NCBI RefSeq assembly: GCF_016481305.1
Contig: NZ_JAENBO010000007.1
Coordinates: 1 to 64,000, forward strand
Length of the DNA stretch: 64,000 bases
Source of the DNA: Streptococcus pacificus
GTDB taxonomy: Bacteria; Bacillota; Bacilli; Lactobacillales; Streptococcaceae
Direction of reading: 5' to 3'
The notes under the pieces were generated by a model that saw only the letters and a program-made list of their open reading frames with translations, was not told the DNA's origin and made no database searches. Below are positions 53,996 to 62,608 of the stretch, in pieces. Positions within the stretch are counted from its first letter, which is position 1. Each line of letters begins with the position of its first letter. Made by a program: the position numbers and the translations under genes.

Positions 53996-54045
53996 AGCAA
54001 ATAAAGCCTTGATATCAAGGTTTTTTCTTGTGTGGTAGATGTCCT
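53996..54045. repeat. att-like copy B of the tRNA-Lys 3' end and terminator
   Basis: The 50-bp middle copy has hairpin AAAGCCTTGATATCAAGGTTTT then CTTGTGTGGTAGATGTCC. It differs from copies A and C at a few positions. It separates the AbiH module from the PEP-synthase-like module. Confidence 0.8.
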
Positions 54046-54179
54046 GTAAGGCATTTTTATTTAATTGTCGCGGATAAAATCATTAGTAACTCCAAATTTA
54101 AAGATTTTTTATTTTTCTAATTCTTAATAATTTAGTGCTAGAAAATAATGATAATAAAAGGCAATAAATGAAATAATAT

Positions 54180-54211
54180 TATATCTCTTTTTTTAAAAAA
54201 AGGGATATAAT
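54180..54211 (+). promoter_or_regulatory. Palindrome overlapping the -10 box of the 1049-residue gene
   Basis: TATATCTCTTTTTTT and AAAAAAAGGGATATA form a 30-nt palindrome (one G-T pair). Its right arm overlaps TATAAT (54206-54211). No good -35 is seen. It could be an operator controlling the gene at 54308. Confidence 0.5.
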
Positions 54212-54254
54212 AAGAAGTAGGAATACAAATTATGATGGCAATATTATAGAAGAT

Positions 54255-54311
54255 ATGGTGCTCTCAAAAGGAATATTTAATTTTTTATGCCAGAAAGGAA
54301 ATATTAAATGA
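54255..54311 (+). CDS. Possible 18-codon upstream ORF
   Basis: This short frame encodes MVLSKGIFNFLCQKGNIK and ends in TGA that overlaps the ATG of the large gene (ATGA). The SD for it is weak, whereas the large gene has AGAAAGGAAA inside it. It may be a translational leader, or chance. Confidence 0.25.
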   Translation: MVLSKGIFNFLCQKGNIK

Positions 54312-57300
54312 TGACATTTGGAAAATTTAAAAATTTACAACATGTATCTACTCATTTACCACAAATAAATATTCCTCGAGCAAAAAAACTGTTAATAAAT
54401 ACATTTCAACAGTTTCTATTAGAAAATCCTCCGTTTATAGAAGAGTTAAAAGAGTATTATTTTCAAGTTGTAAAAATTGCAAGTCGACGATCTTATGAAG
54501 AATTAGAATTGTTGTCAGATTATCTTTTATTTGATAAATTCTATCAATGGTGTATTGATAGAAAGAGCCTATTTTATGAAGTATATAAAGAATTTGAAGG
54601 AAAAACAATTATTATTCGCTCTGATAGCTTAGAGGATAAAGAAACTTTTTCAAGTGCAGGTTTGTTTAATTCTGTAGTTGTTAAAAATAATTCGTGTGAT
54701 AGTTTAATAACAAAATATTGTGAACTTATTGAATCATTTTTTAGCCTTAGAACAATATATCAGTTAAATCTTGACAAAACAATATCATTTGAAAATTATA
54801 TACAATCAATTGATGTTTTTTTTCAGGAATTTCTAGAAAGTAATGAAGATATTTCTGATCAAGTTTTTCCAGAATTAGACTTAGGTACTATAGACTTAAT
54901 TTTCGATCAAATAGACTTATTAGCTGATTTATTTAAAATTTCAATTGATTCAGAGTGGGTATTAGAAACATTAGACAATCTAAAAATATCTATTGTAGGA
55001 TTTAAATCCAATAATAAAACAGAGTTTAGCTGCGCTTTTGGACTCGGTAAAATTGTAGGAAAGACCTCAGCATATACGACATATTATAGATATAGAGAAA
55101 AAAGTGAAACCTTTTTTGATGTCAAAGGTAAGGATAGGAGGGTTGTTAATGGGTCTAGGTTATTCTTAGTACAGGCTAGAAAATTACATACCTCTCCTAT
55201 CTCAAATAAATCACTTATTTCCAATAAAACAGATCAAGTTATATCATCTAATTTACTAAGTTATTATGGTGAGACGTATTCGGGTAAGTTATTATTATCT
55301 TATGACGTCATTACAGCATGGGACTGCTATATAAAAAATCTTGATAATAAGCCAATTGTTGTAGTTTTAGAAGGCAATGGCTTTGAACATGAGATTTTAA
55401 GATTTAGAGAATCGGGAGTTTCTGTTTATAAAGTATCAATCGAAAAATACGTTTTTTTACAACGAAATAGTAAAGCGAAACACTATGTCAGTGATCATGT
55501 TCTCAAAAATTTAATTCTGACAGAATATCTTCCTCAATACAAATACACTACTGGAGATGATAAGGCAAACGGTAAATTATTTATACCAAGCTTAGAAAAA
55601 AAGGTTCATGAGAGAAATTTCTTAGTAATAGAGAGAGTTTTTAGAGAATTCCTTAATTTAAATCCCGATGATAGTGGGGCATTACAAAATTTTTTAGAGA
55701 ATATCCCAAGTTCAGTGAGGTGGAAAGAGAACTTGGTATCTTTAGATACTAGCTATGGCTTAGATTTATATAAAACTATAAATGAATTTCTTTTGGCAGA
55801 TGATTGTGTAAGTATTCTTTTTGAATATAAACAATACTTACTGAAGCATAGGATAAATGAATCATTTTATTATTATCAAGAAAAGATATCAGACGATATT
55901 TTAGAAATGATTGCTAGAGATTATTATTATTTTAACTTAGATAAAAATCGAGTCAAAAATTTAAAGTTGAAGCAAGTACTATCATTTTATGAGGAAGATA
56001 TCAATGGATTAGGCAATATTGATAATAGATTGAACTATATTGAACTGATTCAAAAAGTTAAATACACTGACTTTTTTAAAAAAAGAGTGACTAATAAAAA
56101 ATATAAGTTTTTACAATTAGTTGTAAATATCGAAAGTGGTCTTTTTTATGATAAAAAGTTAGTTCCATATTTACTGAAAAATTATTTTATATACGATGAA
56201 AAAGATATTGAGATATTCCTTATGTTACAAAACTACGGTTTATTAGATACTGATATGTTAAAGGAAGTACCTGCTGATATCTTGGATTTTAAAAATTTTA
56301 TAGATTCAATAATCACATTTAATGATGTGTATAAGATGATAGAAAAAGCGAAGGCTGTTGGCCAGAGTATCTCACCAGAGTTTGTTTACCAAAATTGTCG
56401 AGAGTTAATGTCGCTATATGAAAAAGTCAAAAAAACGAATCATAATATTTATTTAAGAATTTTTAGTGAAGAATATCAGAAAAACATTGAATTGTGTGAT
56501 CTATATGCAAAACAAATCGCAAAAGAATTTGTTGATGATATTGGAAAATATAAGAAATATAGAACCGAATTATTAAAATGGTTTCGTTATAGTCAATATT
56601 TTGTAGAATTGATAGATACAGAATATAGGAAAAATTATTTAAATTATTGTTCACAAAGCTTTACTTATTTAAAGACAACACGCAATACTAGTATGGTAAT
56701 TGGCTATGGATATGATAACGTGTGGTATAACGAAATAAAAAAAGAAGATAAAAGTCAAACAAATTTACATAAACTTCATAATATCATTCATCAAATTCAA
56801 TTAAAAGCTGTTAATGAAATAGATAATAGTATAAATGAAAAAAGAATTAATCAACAAATTCCTATTCTAGGATTCTTTAGAAATTTTAAATGTTATTTAT
56901 CAAGAAACTATTTAAAAATCTTTTTTGATTTGACAATTCATAAATCTGAAATAGTTTATTCTCAAAATTGTCTATCAATTGAATATACGGAGGCTCCACG
57001 TGGAAAAGAAAAAGGACATGATAAAGAACATATTGCTAGATTACATGTACTAGATAAATTACTAACCTTGTTAGCTAAGCATCTGAAACTTCCATATTTT
57101 TCTGAAATTAAGTACTCATTGACCAACTATAGATTGGTTGCTAAGGTTGAATTTGAAAATAGCATGGCAGAATCATTAAAAAACCAAATGCTATCTGACT
57201 TGATTTTATTAATTAATCTGACATTTGATTTTTCTAAAGTTGATAATAACAAAGTTTTTAGTTTTATCTCGAAAATTGACTATACTTTGTTGAGAGAGCT

Positions 57301-57457
57301 CCTTGATTCTACAATAGAAATTATGAACAATGCAGAAAATATAAATTATGAAAAATTAAGCAAATTATTTACAATAATTTCCCAAGATGAGAATATCTTT
57401 GAGAAACTTCAAAACTCTAAAAGAAAGAAGAAAATTTTGTTGAGTATTATCAAATAG
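54308..57457 (+). CDS. Large protein with degenerate PEP-synthase-like ATP-grasp region
   Basis: The 1049-residue cytosolic protein has no signal or membrane segment. Residues 95-295 resemble the PEP/pyruvate-binding ATP-grasp domain of PEP synthase: IIIRSDSLED (99-110, RSD like RSS), SSAGLFNSVVV (115-125), VFFQEFLES (170-178), and the domain end LFLVQARKLHT (285-295, like LxxLQARP). Residues 320-395 (GETYSGKLLLS, VVVLEGNGFEHEI, ESGVSVYKVS) are reminiscent of the swivelling His domain but lack a clear catalytic His motif. The remaining 650 residues match nothing I recognise. It sits alone between tRNA-Lys att copies B and C. The low GC suggests transfer. The family is new to me; it is a candidate defence effector. 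Confidence 0.75.
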   Translation: MMTFGKFKNLQHVSTHLPQINIPRAKKLLINTFQQFLLENPPFIEELKEYYFQVVKIASRRSYEELELLSDYLLFDKFYQWCIDRKSLFYEVYKEFEGKTIIIRSDSLEDKETFSSAGLFNSVVVKNNSCDSLITKYCELIESFFSLRTIYQLNLDKTISFENYIQSIDVFFQEFLESNEDISDQVFPELDLGTIDLIFDQIDLLADLFKISIDSEWVLETLDNLKISIVGFKSNNKTEFSCAFGLGKIVGKTSAYTTYYRYREKSETFFDVKGKDRRVVNGSRLFLVQARKLHTSPISNKSLISNKTDQVISSNLLSYYGETYSGKLLLSYDVITAWDCYIKNLDNKPIVVVLEGNGFEHEILRFRESGVSVYKVSIEKYVFLQRNSKAKHYVSDHVLKNLILTEYLPQYKYTTGDDKANGKLFIPSLEKKVHERNFLVIERVFREFLNLNPDDSGALQNFLENIPSSVRWKENLVSLDTSYGLDLYKTINEFLLADDCVSILFEYKQYLLKHRINESFYYYQEKISDDILEMIARDYYYFNLDKNRVKNLKLKQVLSFYEEDINGLGNIDNRLNYIELIQKVKYTDFFKKRVTNKKYKFLQLVVNIESGLFYDKKLVPYLLKNYFIYDEKDIEIFLMLQNYGLLDTDMLKEVPADILDFKNFIDSIITFNDVYKMIEKAKAVGQSISPEFVYQNCRELMSLYEKVKKTNHNIYLRIFSEEYQKNIELCDLYAKQIAKEFVDDIGKYKKYRTELLKWFRYSQYFVELIDTEYRKNYLNYCSQSFTYLKTTRNTSMVIGYGYDNVWYNEIKKEDKSQTNLHKLHNIIHQIQLKAVNEIDNSINEKRINQQIPILGFFRNFKCYLSRNYLKIFFDLTIHKSEIVYSQNCLSIEYTEAPRGKEKGHDKEHIARLHVLDKLLTLLAKHLKLPYFSEIKYSLTNYRLVAKVEFENSMAESLKNQMLSDLILLINLTFDFSKVDNNKVFSFISKIDYTLLRELLDSTIEIMNNAENINYEKLSKLFTIISQDENIFEKLQNSKRKKKILLSIIK

Positions 57458-57591
57458 ACTGAAAAGAAATTATTGTAGACGGGGAGGATATGAAGTAAAA
57501 ATAGCACGCTTAACGCCACGTTTTTATTTTAGTGAACAAAATCATCAAAAGATATCAAAAAATTTATTCATGGGACAAATCTCTTTTAACC

Positions 57592-57641
57592 AAGCAAAAA
57601 AGCCTTGAAATCAAGGCTTTTTCTTGTGTGGTAGATGCCCC
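57592..57641. repeat. att copy C, the resident tRNA-Lys 3' end and terminator
   Basis: The terminator hairpin AAAAAGCCTTGA/TCAAGGCTTTTT is followed by CTTGTGTGGTAGATGCCCC, which runs into the functional tRNA-Lys. It is identical to copy A except for a couple of bases. It is the right boundary of the island. Confidence 0.85.
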
Positions 57642-57708
57642 CTACAGGGATCGAACCTGTGACCCACGGATTAAGAGTCCGCTGCTCTGCCAGCTGAGCT
57701 AAGAAGGC
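57636..57708 (-). tRNA. tRNA-Lys (CTT)
   Basis: This 73-nt cloverleaf on the minus strand has acceptor GCCTTCT with AGGGGGC (two G-T pairs) and discriminator A. The anticodon loop CTCTTAA gives anticodon CTT, and the T-arm is ACAGGTTCGATCCCTGT. CCA is not encoded. It directly follows the 6S RNA and ends at the hairpin in copy C, so it is probably processed from a shared transcript. Confidence 0.95.
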
Positions 57709-57710
57709 TA

Positions 57711-57904
57711 AAAGCTGTATTGGTACCGTTTATTCACGGCTTGTATTGAACCCGCACGCTATACGCAGGTGGGCAACGTGTTCCCAACTCAGTTGTTTCC
57801 GCGTGAAACGGCCTACATACTGTTAGGAGATCTTTGTTTCCCTAAAAATACAAAATTAGTCGGTCAACACAGTAATGTGAATTCGTATACCACAGCATTT
57901 CTTT
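57711..57904 (-). ncRNA. ssrS: 6S RNA
   Basis: The roughly 193-nt minus-strand RNA mimics an open promoter and binds housekeeping RNA polymerase. The 5' and 3' ends pair (GCTGT...AATTCAC with GTGAAT...ACAGC), giving a long rod with an internal central region (CACGCGGAAACAACTGAG...GGGAACACG). It has its own promoter and lies between rarA and tRNA-Lys, where streptococcal 6S RNA is expected. The exact ends are inferred from the promoter and the tRNA start. Confidence 0.78.
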
Positions 57905-57910
57905 ATCATT

Positions 57911-57938
57911 ATCATATCATATTTTAGGAAATTTTCAA
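57911..57938 (-). promoter_or_regulatory. Promoter of 6S RNA and tRNA-Lys
   Basis: On the minus strand there is TTGAAA (57933-57938), a 16-nt spacer and TATGAT (57911-57916). The start site should be near 57904. Confidence 0.75.
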
Positions 57939-58098
57939 GTTTTAGAGGCACTACAAACCACTCCAAACAAGTGCTAGTCATAAGCAATACCTTGTCGAAC
58001 AAGGTGATTTCCGAACAAACTCAAAAGAGTTATTTCTTTTACTCTATAATTTAAAAACAAAATTTAGAGATTAAGAATATTCTCTTTTCAAAACACGA

Positions 58099-59382
58099 TT
58101 ATTCTGAAAAAGGTTGTTTTTTTAATTTTTCAATGATTTCTTGGCGACCTTTTAAGGCTCTTTCATATTTTCCAGTCTCATTTCCCTTAAAGTAAGTGGC
58201 TTGCTGGATTTTATCAGGTAAATATTGCTGATTAACCCATTTTTCTGGATAATTGTGAGGGTATTTATAATTTTGTGCATTCCCCAATTCTTTACTACCA
58301 CTATAGTGCCCATCACGCAGATGCCTTGGAATTGGCAGATTTCCGTTTGAACGTAAGTCAGCTAGAGCAGCATCAATCGCAAGGTAGGCTGAATTGGACT
58401 TGGGTGACAGTGCCAAATCAATCACGACATTAGCAATCAAAATCCTGGCTTCAGGAAAACCAATTTTTTGAGCCGCTGAAAGAGCGGTGACGGTGTGCAC
58501 TTGAGCATCTGGATTAGCCAAACCAATATCTTCATAGGCAATCACCATCAAACGCCGCGAAAGACTTTGAAGATCACCACTTTCAATCAATCTAGCCGCA
58601 TAATGAAGGCTGGCATTGACATCACTCCCGCGAATTGATTTTTGCAGTGCCGACAAGACATCATAGTGCCCATCCCCATTTTTATCCATGGTGATATAAC
58701 TGCGTTGTAGGCTATTTTCAATGATGTCAAGCGTAATGTGACGACTCCCGTATTCATTTGGAGAGGTTGACATCACCGCTAAATCAAGCGAATTGTAGGC
58801 AGACCGCAAATCCCCATTAGTAGCAGTTGCGATAAAATCAAGAGCATCTTCATCTAACTTAACGTCAAACTCAAAACCTCTTTCCTTGTCAGCAAGTGCG
58901 CGTTTTATGGCTTCTTTAATCTCATCATTTGACAGCGGTTCTAGTTCAAAAATTTGAACACGACTTCTAATAGCCGGAGTGACTGAAAAGAAAGGATTTT
59001 CTGTGGTTGCACCAATCATGATAATCTTCCCATTTTCAAGGAGTGGTAAGAGAAAATCTTGCTTTGTCTTATCAAGACGGTGAATTTCATCAAGTAGTAA
59101 GACGAGCCCTCCAGAAAACTTGGCTTCTTCTGCTAACTCTTGCAGACGTTTTTTAGTGTCCACCGTCGCATTAAAGGTTCTGAAGGCATATTTTGTCGTT
59201 CCAGCAATGGCACTAGCAATAGATGTCTTGCCGATACCTGGTAGCCCATATAAAATCATGGAAGATAACCTATTAGCAGCAACCATCCGTTGGATGATTT
59301 TCCCTTCTCCGACCAAATGCTTCTGCCCGATAACCTCTGAAATATCTCGTGGTCGCATCCGCAAAGCTAAATTGTTTGGCAT
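58099..59382 (-). CDS. rarA: Replication-associated recombination protein RarA (MgsA)
   Basis: The 427-residue AAA+ clamp-loader-like ATPase acts at stalled forks. The start MPNNLALRMRPRDISEVIGQ is typical. Walker A is GLPGIGKTS (about 46-54), Walker B is LLLDEIHRLDK, sensor 1 is IGATTENP and the Arg finger region AIRSRVQIF. The C-terminal tetramerisation part carries ARLIESGDLQSLSRRL and the HxxGSKELGNAQNYKYPHNYP motif. It is upstream of 6S RNA on the same strand. Confidence 0.95.
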   Translation of the reverse strand: MPNNLALRMRPRDISEVIGQKHLVGEGKIIQRMVAANRLSSMILYGLPGIGKTSIASAIAGTTKYAFRTFNATVDTKKRLQELAEEAKFSGGLVLLLDEIHRLDKTKQDFLLPLLENGKIIMIGATTENPFFSVTPAIRSRVQIFELEPLSNDEIKEAIKRALADKERGFEFDVKLDEDALDFIATATNGDLRSAYNSLDLAVMSTSPNEYGSRHITLDIIENSLQRSYITMDKNGDGHYDVLSALQKSIRGSDVNASLHYAARLIESGDLQSLSRRLMVIAYEDIGLANPDAQVHTVTALSAAQKIGFPEARILIANVVIDLALSPKSNSAYLAIDAALADLRSNGNLPIPRHLRDGHYSGSKELGNAQNYKYPHNYPEKWVNQQYLPDKIQQATYFKGNETGKYERALKGRQEIIEKLKKQPFSE

Positions 59383-59583
59383 AGTCTTTCTTCCCTTCTC
59401 TAATACTCGTTTCTTCCTATTGATTATACCATAAGACCAAAAAGATAAAGTAAAAACACTACTTTTTATGTGCGGTCATATCCGACTTTAAATGGTTAGG
59501 TCTATGATATAATAACGATAAGAATAATGACTAAACAACAATTTTTTATTAAGAAAAACCAACAAAAATAAAGGAGATATTAA

Positions 59584-60162
59584 ATGACAAGTTCTCGACT
59601 AGAAGCCTTTAGTGACGGTATTTTGGCAATTGTTATCACCGTTATGGTTATTGGCTTAAAAGGACCCGAAACAGATTCTTTACGCTCACTACTTGCCACA
59701 GTTCCTGGCTTACTTGCCTATATTTTAAGTTTCATCTATGTTGCCATTTATTGGAATAATCACCACAACCTGATGATTAGTATCACAAAAGTGAATGGCA
59801 GTATCCTTTGGAGCAACAATCTTTGGCTCTTTTGTGTTTCTCTCATTCCTTGGTCAACCGACTGGGTTAGCCGTTTTTATACTAGTACCTTACCAGTGAT
59901 GGTTTATGGAGTTATTCTCTTTTTTACAGCCATCTCCTACTTTATCCTTCAAAATCAAATTATTAAATACAGTGATCACTCTAAAATCATCAAACGTATT
60001 ATTGGAAAAGACCTGAAAGGAAAAACCTCCACAGCTATTTATATTCTATCTATTTTAATATCCCCATTTTCAGTCTTTCTTGCAGAAATAGGTTACATTA
60101 CCGTTGCAGCCATCTGGTTTATCCCAGATAACCGCTTTGAAAAAGCTCTCGGCGATAAGTAA
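59584..60162 (+). CDS. TMEM175-family (DUF1211) putative potassium channel
   Basis: The 192-residue protein has six hydrophobic segments. The signature RLEAFSDGILAIVITVMV at residues 5-22 holds the RxxxFSD motif of the TMEM175 channel family, in which bacterial members are tetrameric potassium channels. The SD is AAAGGAGA, 8 nt before the ATG. It is monocistronic with its own terminator. Confidence 0.9.
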   Translation: MTSSRLEAFSDGILAIVITVMVIGLKGPETDSLRSLLATVPGLLAYILSFIYVAIYWNNHHNLMISITKVNGSILWSNNLWLFCVSLIPWSTDWVSRFYTSTLPVMVYGVILFFTAISYFILQNQIIKYSDHSKIIKRIIGKDLKGKTSTAIYILSILISPFSVFLAEIGYITVAAIWFIPDNRFEKALGDK

Positions 60163-60177
60163 AAATGAAGAAAATAC

Positions 60178-60204
60178 AAAAAAGCACCTTTTGGTGCTTT
60201 TTTT
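60178..60204 (+). terminator. Terminator of the TMEM175-like gene
   Basis: AAAAAAGCACC with GGTGCTTTTTT has a 4-nt loop. A near-identical hairpin occurs at 62415. Confidence 0.9.
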
Positions 60205-60336
60205 GAAGGCACAACCTATAAGTAATTGACAAATTATTAGGGTTGTGATAAACATTGAGATAGATAAACACAATCATCTTTTTAAAGCTATTATCACAAT
60301 TTTACTTAAGGTTTTTAATAAAAAAGGAGAAGAAAG

Positions 60337-62349
60337 ATGCGAAAAAAATTTATTGTTTTCTGTGGTATGATTGTTATCCCAATAGTAATGATAGCCATTA
60401 ATATTATTCCAGCTCAGGCAACGACTGCAAACATCCCTGATAACACTTTCAAAACTTATCTCAATCAGAAACTCAATCAAAGTGACGATGCCGATATTAC
60501 TTTGGAACAGTTAGCAACTATCGAACAAATAGAACTCCCAGCTGGAGTCTCTGATCTTGAAGGGATACAATATTGTACTAATCTCACTTTTTTTAGAGAT
60601 AATGGCAAAGGTCTCCCTTTAAATTATCAAAAAGTTGGAGAGTGTACATCATTAACATTTTTAGCGTTCATGAATTGTGGTATTGAAGATATCAGTTTTA
60701 TTGCTAACCTTAACAATTTAACTTATTTGAATCTTTGGAATAACGATATTTCAGATATTAGTGCTCTTAAAAATCTCAACTCCTTAACAACATTAGATCT
60801 TAGTCACAACCATATCATGGACATGTCTCCTATTGCTGATTATGTCGATAACATGACTAATTACTGCCACTTACACAGTCAAAGCATTAACATAACGGCA
60901 ACCTGTGATAAGGAGGAAGATGGTTTTTGTGTCATAGAAAATCCAATTATTGGAATACACGGGGAGGCTGTGGCCCCTATAGAAATCGATCCAAATAGCG
61001 CGACCTATGATGCTCAAACAAATACGTTTAAAATTGCCAAAGACAAAGAAAAATTCATTTTTCGTTTTCATCAAAACACCAAAAATGAAAATCCTTTAAA
61101 AGATTTTGAAAATCTATATCAAGGTAATGTTTCCGTCACCATCAACCATCCCCTTCCAAACATCCTCAAAAACGTCTCACTTGCTACAACGGATGCTGTT
61201 TATACCTATGATGGAACGGAACATCCTGCTATGAAAGCTCATTCGGTTGATGAAAACGGACACGATGTCACAATTGATTATAGCCTTGATGGGATTAATT
61301 GGACCAGCGACATTAATGAAATCACCGCAAAAAATGTATCTGATAGTAAAACAATTACCGTCAGGGCTCGAGTAGAGGGCGTTTATGAAGGTAGTATTAT
61401 TCAAACACAAAAATTAGACATTGTAAAAAGAAATATTATTTTAACATCAGAAAGTGCAGTAAAAAATGACGACGGCAAACCTCTTACCAATCCAAATGTA
61501 ACTGTTAAAGGAGAAGGATTTGCTGAAAATGAAGGGGCTAGTTTTGCTGTAACTGGCAGTCAGAGTGGCGTTGGTAGTTCCGATAATGAATTCACATATA
61601 CTCTAAACGACAACACTCTAGCAGAAAATTATGATATTCAAGTCACTTATGGAACTCTTGAAGTGAAACCAGCTATTCATACAGTGACTTTCATCAATGA
61701 CGATAATACCTATGCAAGAGTTAATGTTCAAGACGGACAAACAATTGCTGGGGATGAGTTAATAGATCAAAAGATGCCAATCCCACCAACAAAAGATGGC
61801 TCTCTCTTCAAAGAATGGAATACTAGTGCAGATGGGAAAAAGGTGAGTTTTACTGAAACAACCGTGGTTAACCAAGATGTCACTGTGTATGCTATTTATA
61901 GCTTAAAAGCATCTCCTATCACTGAAGTACCTGTATTAACAGTAAGAGATGCTAGTATTAAACAAGGAGAACAGCTAGACTTAATGACTCTTGTAGTAGC
62001 TGCTGAAGATAAAACAGATGGCGATTTGACAAAATCTGTAGTTTTAGTTGATGACGGTGGTTTTAAAGCGGATAATATAGGACAATACAAAATAACGTTT
62101 AAAGTCACTAATCGTTTAGGAGCAAGTACCACCAAGACAGCAACAGTGACAGTGACAAAAAAAGATGACCCTACTACTGAATCAAACCATAAAACAGCCA
62201 CACCGAAAAAGGAGAAAACAGACAATTCAACAGTATCAGGAAAACTTCCAAAAACAGGCGACAACAACAACCGATTATCCTTGTTTGGAGTTTCTGGACT
62301 AATAATATTAACAGTAATGATTATTAGAAAAAGAAATTTGACACAATAA
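60337..62349 (+). CDS. Internalin-like LPXTG protein with LRR and InlB-type repeat
   Basis: The 670-residue protein has a signal peptide at about 1-28 and a short leucine-rich repeat region (about 70-165: LEGIQYCTNLTFF, LNNLTYLNLWNNDISDIS, LNSLTTLDLSHNHIMDMS). Beta domains follow (about 200-450). Next comes an InlB B-repeat/Flg_new-like unit (about 450-530: TVTFINDDNTYARVNVQDGQ, FKEWNTSADGKKV) and a DUF5011-type Ig domain (about 530-610). It ends LPKTGDNNNR, a membrane segment and KRNLTQ. The arrangement fits host-cell or matrix binding. The SD is AAAGGAGA. Confidence 0.9.
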   Translation: MRKKFIVFCGMIVIPIVMIAINIIPAQATTANIPDNTFKTYLNQKLNQSDDADITLEQLATIEQIELPAGVSDLEGIQYCTNLTFFRDNGKGLPLNYQKVGECTSLTFLAFMNCGIEDISFIANLNNLTYLNLWNNDISDISALKNLNSLTTLDLSHNHIMDMSPIADYVDNMTNYCHLHSQSINITATCDKEEDGFCVIENPIIGIHGEAVAPIEIDPNSATYDAQTNTFKIAKDKEKFIFRFHQNTKNENPLKDFENLYQGNVSVTINHPLPNILKNVSLATTDAVYTYDGTEHPAMKAHSVDENGHDVTIDYSLDGINWTSDINEITAKNVSDSKTITVRARVEGVYEGSIIQTQKLDIVKRNIILTSESAVKNDDGKPLTNPNVTVKGEGFAENEGASFAVTGSQSGVGSSDNEFTYTLNDNTLAENYDIQVTYGTLEVKPAIHTVTFINDDNTYARVNVQDGQTIAGDELIDQKMPIPPTKDGSLFKEWNTSADGKKVSFTETTVVNQDVTVYAIYSLKASPITEVPVLTVRDASIKQGEQLDLMTLVVAAEDKTDGDLTKSVVLVDDGGFKADNIGQYKITFKVTNRLGASTTKTATVTVTKKDDPTTESNHKTATPKKEKTDNSTVSGKLPKTGDNNNRLSLFGVSGLIILTVMIIRKRNLTQ

Positions 62350-62414
62350 AAAATACCCTGAAGCCTTAATGAATTGCTCTATCAAAAATACTAAGAGTCT
62401 TTAATAGATAATAC

Positions 62415-62441
62415 AAAAAAGCACCTTTCGGTGCTTTTTTT
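62415..62441 (+). terminator. Terminator of the internalin-like gene
   Basis: AAAAAAGCACC with GGTGCTTTTTT has a 4-nt loop. The stem is the same as at 60178-60204. Confidence 0.9.
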
Positions 62442-62476
62442 ATTTTTAGGATTTAGATTCCTATAAATTGAATCAT

Positions 62477-62563
62477 ATGAGTAAAATAGTTACCACCAAT
62501 AAGGAAGCACATGGTGGAGGAGTTTATTATTATAGGAATCTAGAGAAATTTTACTCCTTTTAA
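62477..62563 (+). CDS. Possible 28-codon ORF with Gly-Gly-Gly motif
   Basis: This frame encodes MSKIVTTNKEAHGGGVYYYR then NLEKFYSF. GGGVYYY recalls the double-glycine cleavage and YGNGV start of class IIa bacteriocins, and it lies 50 bp from a bacteriocin-immunity gene. It has no clear SD and is short, so it is more likely debris than a working bacteriocin. Confidence 0.2.
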   Translation: MSKIVTTNKEAHGGGVYYYRNLEKFYSF

Positions 62564-62608
62564 TTTTATTTGTCAAATGATTTTATCTCGTCAGCAATCG
62601 TCAAAAAA

